A DNA stretch of 9,175 nucleotides from Chitinophagaceae bacterium (GTDB lineage: Bacteria; Bacteroidota; Bacteroidia; Chitinophagales; Chitinophagaceae). Below, piece after piece: positions 5,526-9,175 of this stretch; the first letter of the stretch is position 1; every line of letters starts with the position of its first letter. Under the pieces are notes generated by a model, which was given only the letters and a program-made list of their open reading frames with translations, did not search any database and had not been told where the DNA came from. The translations under genes and the position numbers were made by a program. Where the stretch lies: assembly GCA_014379785.1 (NCBI GenBank), contig JACMLD010000143.1:1-9175 (forward strand), read 5' to 3'.

Positions 5526-7460
5526 CTAACTTTCTCGTCTTTCTTTTACCTCGTCCACCAGGTCTTTTATAAAATCTTCTGCCAATCTGGCTCCGGTATC
5601 ACCTTTTCCCTGCCTTCTGATGGAAACCGTTCCCTCATTCATTTCCTTCTCTCCCACCACCAGCATATAAGGAATTTTCATCAGCTCAGTCTCGCGAATC
5701 TTCTTGCCGATTTTTTCCGGCCGGTCATCGACCTCTGCACGAATATCCGCTTTTTTCAGCTTCTGTAAAATACTTTGTGCATATGGGAGAAATTTATCGC
5801 TGATGGGCAGCAATTTCACCTGGATCGGCGCCAGCCAGGCAGGAAACTTGCCTGCGTAGTGCTCCAGCAAAAATCCGATAAACCGCTCGTGCGTTCCCAG
5901 TGGAGCGCGGTGTATGATCAACGGTGTTTCGGTATGATTGTCAGCGGTGATATACTGAAGCTTAAAACTTCTTCCCTGGGAAAAATCGACCTGGTTGGTA
6001 GCCAATGTAAACTCCCTGCCGATCACACTATAGATCTGTACATCGATCTTCGGACCATAAAACGCCGCTTCATCCTGCACTTCTACATAAGGAATTTTTG
6101 ATTCTATCAGTACGCTTCTTACCATGTCCTCGGTTTCCTTCCACAGCTCCGGTTCATTCACATATTTTTTACCGAGCTTGTCCGGCGAATGCAGACTTAA
6201 CCGCATGACATATTTACCAATGCCAAAAATCTTAAAATATTTAAGGTACATATCGTTGACCGCGCGAAACTCTGATTCGAACTGCTCCTTTGAACAATAT
6301 ATATGCGCATCGTTCATGTGGAGACAACGTACGCGCATCAAACCAAACAACTCGCCACTCTGCTCATACCGGTACACCGTTCCATACTCTGCAATGCGAT
6401 AAGGAAGATCACGGTAACTCTTTGGCTCTGCTGCAAAAATCTTGTGGTGATGCGGACAGTTCATCGACTTCAGATAATATTTCTCTCCCTCAAGTTCCAT
6501 TGGCGGATACATACTGTCGGCATAATAAGGAAGATGACCACTGGTGAGGTACATGCTTTCTTTTGCAATATGCGGCGTAACCACACGCTTGTAACCACCG
6601 TCGTCTTCCGTTTCTTTTGCCAGTTTTTCCAGTTGCTCAATCACCACGGTACCATTCGGCATCCACAGGATCAAACCCGGACCCACATCATCATCCATCG
6701 TATAGATGCCCAATTCTTTTCCTAGTTTGCGGTGATCTCTTTTCTTCGCCTCTTCCAGCATCAGGAGGTGCTCATCCAACTCCTTCTGCGAAGGAAATGT
6801 GACACCGTAAATACGTGTGAGTACCTTATTCTTTTCATCACCTTTCCAATACGCACCAGCAATATTGGTGAGTTTAATAGCTTTTATAAATCCGGTGTTG
6901 GGAATATGCGGGCCGCGACATAGATCCGTAAATCCTCCCTGAGTATAAAAAGTGATCTCACCGTCTTTCAGATTCTGTAAAAGATCCAGTTTGTATTCAT
7001 CTCCTTTCTCTTCAAAATATTTCAACGCATCATCTTTCGATACAAATTTTCTATTGTACGTATTGTTCTGCTTCGCCAGTTCCGTCATCTTCACCTCCAG
7101 CTTTCTCAAATCCTCTTCAGTCATCTGCCTTCCTCCCAGATCCATATCATAGTAGAACTGACGGTCAAGTGCCGGACCAACCCAGAACTTTACACCGGGA
7201 AATAAACTTTCCACTGCTTCTGCCAGCAAATGAGCAGATGAATGCCAGAAAGTGTTTTTTCCTGCAGGATCATCCCACATCAGCAGTTTCAATGTAGCAT
7301 CCTTTTCAATCATCCTCGACGCATCCCACACTTCTCCGTTTACTTCCGCCACCAAAACTTTTCTGGCCAAACCTTCGCTGATCGACTTGGCAACATCCAA
7401 CGCCGACACAGCATTTTCGTATTCGCGCACCGCACCATCTGGTAATGTAATTCTTATCAT
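5526..7460 (-). CDS. thrS: Threonyl-tRNA synthetase
   Basis: Encodes 644 residues, full length for bacterial ThrRS, a cytoplasmic class II synthetase that attaches threonine to tRNA-Thr. The TGS domain is at about 1-62. The editing domain, which hydrolyses mischarged Ser-tRNA, follows with H73-x3-H77 and C181/H185 (CRGPH). The catalytic core spans about 245-540, with zinc ligands C335 (MNCPHHH), H386 (MNDAH) and H517 (IIHRAP). Motif 2 begins YRYEQSGELFGLMRVR with R364, and motif 3 is THERFIGFLLEHYAG. The anticodon-binding domain is at about 545-640. The motif-2 loop reads RCLHMNDAH where E. coli has RGFTQDDAH; the aspartate and zinc histidine are kept. Start ATG 7460 is supported by an AAGGA five bases upstream. 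It is the first gene of the thrS-infC unit and is divergent from the secreted-protein gene at 7560. Confidence 0.98.
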   Translation of the reverse strand: MIRITLPDGAVREYENAVSALDVAKSISEGLARKVLVAEVNGEVWDASRMIEKDATLKLLMWDDPAGKNTFWHSSAHLLAEAVESLFPGVKFWVGPALDRQFYYDMDLGGRQMTEEDLRKLEVKMTELAKQNNTYNRKFVSKDDALKYFEEKGDEYKLDLLQNLKDGEITFYTQGGFTDLCRGPHIPNTGFIKAIKLTNIAGAYWKGDEKNKVLTRIYGVTFPSQKELDEHLLMLEEAKKRDHRKLGKELGIYTMDDDVGPGLILWMPNGTVVIEQLEKLAKETEDDGGYKRVVTPHIAKESMYLTSGHLPYYADSMYPPMELEGEKYYLKSMNCPHHHKIFAAEPKSYRDLPYRIAEYGTVYRYEQSGELFGLMRVRCLHMNDAHIYCSKEQFESEFRAVNDMYLKYFKIFGIGKYVMRLSLHSPDKLGKKYVNEPELWKETEDMVRSVLIESKIPYVEVQDEAAFYGPKIDVQIYSVIGREFTLATNQVDFSQGRSFKLQYITADNHTETPLIIHRAPLGTHERFIGFLLEHYAGKFPAWLAPIQVKLLPISDKFLPYAQSILQKLKKADIRAEVDDRPEKIGKKIRETELMKIPYMLVVGEKEMNEGTVSIRRQGKGDTGARLAEDFIKDLVDEVKERRES

Positions 7461-7465
7461 ATTGA

Positions 7466-7470
7466 TCCTT
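7466..7470 (-). promoter_or_regulatory. Ribosome binding site of thrS
   Basis: AAGGA on the minus strand ends 5 bases before the thrS ATG, a good Shine-Dalgarno position. It supports the chosen start, which also gives the normal N-terminus of the TGS domain. Confidence 0.5.
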
Positions 7471-7474
7471 GACT

Positions 7475-7499
7475 TGCAAATTTAAGAGTGCAAATTTAA
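7475..7499 (-). promoter_or_regulatory. Tandem TAAATTTG boxes upstream of thrS
   Basis: The 11-base sequence TGCAAATTTAA occurs twice on the plus strand (7475-7485 and 7489-7499), 14 bases apart. On the minus strand each copy contains TAAATTTG, a match to the Bacteroidota -7 box TAnnTTTG. The outer copy (7491-7498) would give a leader of about 24 bases before thrS. The inner copy would start transcription almost at the ribosome binding site. No TTG sits at 19-base spacing for either, so these may be a promoter, an operator repeat, or both. Confidence 0.4.
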
Positions 7500-7559
7500 C
7501 GAACTCTTGGGAGATAAAAGATTTGTATTGGGTGAAATTGCGGTCGTAAATTGGGATAT

Positions 7560-8678
7560 ATGCGATTGATTTTAGTGTTAATGCTCTTTTGGGGTCCCGT
7601 AGCATCCTCACAGGATTTGAGCGGCATTTGGCGCGGGAGTTTTGTTTCAACCGAAAAAGGAATAACCAATCTTTTCAATCTCGAAGAAAGATACAAATAC
7701 GAAGTTCAGATCGATCAGCGCTCCAAACAATTCAAAGGAGTTACCTACTCATATAAAACAACCGTTTTTTATGGCAAAGCAGCGGCAGACGGCACTGTGA
7801 ATCCCAAAACAGGAAAAGTAATGCTCAATGAGCTCCGTCTGCTTGAACTGAAAATGAGTCCCGACAGCTACGCATGCTGGATGGTATGCATGCTCCAATA
7901 CACAAAAAATGGCGAAGAGGAATTTCTGGAAGGAAAGTTCAGCAGCTACCGCGAATCCGACTCTTCATTCTGCGGACGTGGAACCGTATTCCTCCGGAAA
8001 GTGGCCAGTTCAGACTTCTACAAAGAACCCTTCGTAATCAAACGTGAGCTTGAAAAACAAAAAGCGGTTGAACGCGCACTGGCGAAAAAGAAAGTAACAA
8101 CTCCCCTAAACAAAACCACAACAGCTAAGACCAGTGCTGCGACGACCAAACCACCGGTGAAAAAACCAGTAACCACCCCGCCGGTAGCGAAAAAAACGAC
8201 CCCGGCAGTCACGCAACCACCGGTCGCCAAAAAGGACCCAAAGTCCGCCCCAGTGACGGCACCTGTTGAAACTGAAAAAAAATCGCCGGTAGTTAAAACA
8301 ACTTTTCCGACCATTATTCCCCCTGTTTTAAAAAATCGAAGCAACGAAGTGGTGGAAACGCTGGTGGTAAACACAAATGAGATAACCGTAAACCTATACG
8401 ACAACGGAACAATAGATCACGATACCGTATCCGTATACCTTGATAAAAAACTGGTGCTCTCCCGGCAAATGCTTACCACGGTTCCGCTGAGTCTCAAACT
8501 TAAGATGGATGAGGCGAACGACTACCATGAGCTGGTGATGGTGGCAGAAAATCTTGGTGACATTCCACCAAATACTTCTCTGATGGTTGTGAAGGCAGGC
8601 GATAAGACCTTTGAAGTAAGGATTACATCGACTGAACAGAAAAACGCGATGGTAATATTCAAATACGAGAAAAAATAG
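7560..8678 (+). CDS. Secreted two-domain protein with TPK-rich linker
   Basis: Encodes 372 residues from ATG 7560. An in-frame TTG at 7551 is less likely, because ATG 7560 gives a standard signal peptide (MRLILVLMLFWGPVASSQ). The N-terminal domain (about 19-147) opens with SQDLSGIWRG and is rich in beta-strand patterns. It has three cysteines (C106, C110, C138) that could form disulfides after export. A charged stretch (about 155-178) leads into a low-complexity Thr/Pro/Lys linker (about 178-250) with PPVKK and two PPVAKK repeats. The C-terminal domain (about 262-372) contains VNLYDNGTIDHDTVSVYLDKKLVLS and AENLGDIPPNTSLMVV in sequence, a pattern I associate with uncharacterised exported Bacteroidota proteins. 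No catalytic motif is seen. It is divergent from thrS across 99 bases and followed by a gene with a related N-terminal domain. Function unknown; ligand or envelope binding is a guess. Confidence 0.87.
   Translation: MRLILVLMLFWGPVASSQDLSGIWRGSFVSTEKGITNLFNLEERYKYEVQIDQRSKQFKGVTYSYKTTVFYGKAAADGTVNPKTGKVMLNELRLLELKMSPDSYACWMVCMLQYTKNGEEEFLEGKFSSYRESDSSFCGRGTVFLRKVASSDFYKEPFVIKRELEKQKAVERALAKKKVTTPLNKTTTAKTSAATTKPPVKKPVTTPPVAKKTTPAVTQPPVAKKDPKSAPVTAPVETEKKSPVVKTTFPTIIPPVLKNRSNEVVETLVVNTNEITVNLYDNGTIDHDTVSVYLDKKLVLSRQMLTTVPLSLKLKMDEANDYHELVMVAENLGDIPPNTSLMVVKAGDKTFEVRITSTEQKNAMVIFKYEKK
8151..8234 (+). repeat. PPV(A)KK repeats in low-complexity linker
   Basis: Within the secreted-protein gene, residues 198-202 (PPVKK), 207-212 (PPVAKK) and 220-225 (PPVAKK) repeat at intervals of 9 and 13 residues in a Thr/Pro/Lys-rich region. 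Such basic, proline-rich segments are flexible spacers. They often contact the anionic peptidoglycan or outer membrane; the role here is inferred. Confidence 0.6.
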
Positions 8679-8746
8679 CAGCCGCTCATAATTTTTCTGA
8701 TCGAGTTTTGGGTACGAAACGATAATTTGTTCTTTCAAACTAATTC

Positions 8747-9175
8747 ATGCGTCTTCTCCTTTCCCTGCCCTTAATTGTGGCAGTTCTTTTTTCATCCGCA
8801 CAGGATCTCAATGGTATCTGGCGTGGCAAGCTGATACAGGAAGCTGGTGGCTGTTATCCGGAATACAATTTAGAATTACAGATAAATTTTATCCAGACGG
8901 CCAATACCATCACCGGAAGAGCTTACGACTATTACGACACCACACGTTATGTGAAACTCGATTTCAGCGGAAGATTCAATGCCACTACCAAACGGATGGT
9001 GCTGATAGAAAACAACCTGATGGAGTCCAAAATTCCTGTTTACTGTGTACCTTGTGTTAAAACATTTGATCTAACCTGGAGCCGATCAGGAGGGGACGAA
9101 GTATTGACCGGAGAAAGTAAGGGCAGAGAATTTGGCAGCAATAAAGCCTGCCCATCGTATAAACTGACTTTGAAA
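8747..9175 (+). CDS. Secreted paralogue of preceding N-terminal domain, 3' cut
   Basis: An open frame starts at ATG 8747 and runs for 143 codons to the window end without a stop, so the gene is truncated by the window and not visibly broken. A signal peptide (MRLLLSLPLIVAVLFSSAQ) is followed by DLNGIWRGKL, matching SQDLSGIWRGSF at the same place in the upstream gene. The order of later features also matches: strands near residues 41-60, a FNATTKRMVLIEN segment (NPKTGKVMLNEL in the neighbour), a close cysteine pair (C100, C103), and a last cysteine before the final strand (C135 in KACPSYKLTLK; FCGRGTVFLRK in the neighbour). An extra cysteine is at C36. This suggests tandem duplication with divergence. 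It starts 68 bases after the previous stop; no clear promoter box is seen in the gap, so an operon is plausible. Function unknown. Confidence 0.82.
   Translation, partial: MRLLLSLPLIVAVLFSSAQDLNGIWRGKLIQEAGGCYPEYNLELQINFIQTANTITGRAYDYYDTTRYVKLDFSGRFNATTKRMVLIENNLMESKIPVYCVPCVKTFDLTWSRSGGDEVLTGESKGREFGSNKACPSYKLTLK

Noticed and set aside
7551..7559. TTG start for the first SQDLxGIWRG gene
   Set aside because: ATG 7560 gives a normal signal peptide, and the paralogue starts with the same MRL at the equivalent place.
8018..8404. 128-codon minus-strand open frame opposite the secreted-protein gene
   Set aside because: It is the antisense shadow of the low-complexity Thr/Pro/Lys linker; the plus-strand gene has a signal peptide and conserved-looking domains.
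8679..8746. Promoter in the gap between the two tandem secreted-protein genes
   Set aside because: TAATTTGT and a TTTTG are present but do not fit the TAnnTTTG box or the required spacing.

Overview
The window looks like ordinary chromosomal DNA from a member of the Bacteroidota, most likely a Chitinophagaceae- or Sphingobacteriia-like organism. Three things point there. A promoter in front of rpmI matches the Bacteroidota consensus exactly (TTG, 19 bases, TATCTTTG). The arginine decarboxylase is the roughly 465-residue fold-III type I associate with this phylum. The exported proteins, with a conserved SQDLxGIWRG start or a weak Ig-like/cadherin-like repeat, are also of a Bacteroidota type. 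Most genes lack a clear Shine-Dalgarno sequence. The placement is inferred from sequence features, not from a database search.

Layout. On the left, two plus-strand genes run rightward: a four-helix membrane protein whose 5' end is cut off by the window edge (2-589) and a secreted Ig-like protein (665-1921). The second ends exactly where the first minus-strand gene ends: the two stop codons abut at 1921/1922. From there to 7460 everything is on the minus strand. In transcription order it is thrS (7460-5526), infC (5404-4805), a 333-base spacer, rpmI (4471-4274), rplT (4242-3898), a terminator, an arginine decarboxylase (3787-2390) and a small secreted NTF2-like protein (2380-1922). On the right, divergent from thrS, lie two tandem plus-strand genes for secreted proteins with related N-terminal domains (7560-8678, and 8747 running off the window end).

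How it works together. thrS-infC-rpmI-rplT is the widely conserved translation cluster: threonyl-tRNA synthetase, initiation factor 3, and ribosomal proteins L35 and L20. Here it appears to be split into two transcription units. A strong intrinsic terminator follows infC, and rpmI-rplT have their own consensus promoter and an approximately 113-base structured leader with competing stems. A second intrinsic terminator closes rplT. The arginine decarboxylase and the NTF2-like gene, 9 bases apart, then form a separate unit.

No mobile element, CRISPR array, tRNA or rRNA was seen. I do not see a clearly new multi-gene system. The most interesting items are the infC/rpmI spacer (terminator, promoter and possible regulatory leader) and the uncharacterised tandem family of secreted cysteine-containing proteins at the right edge.
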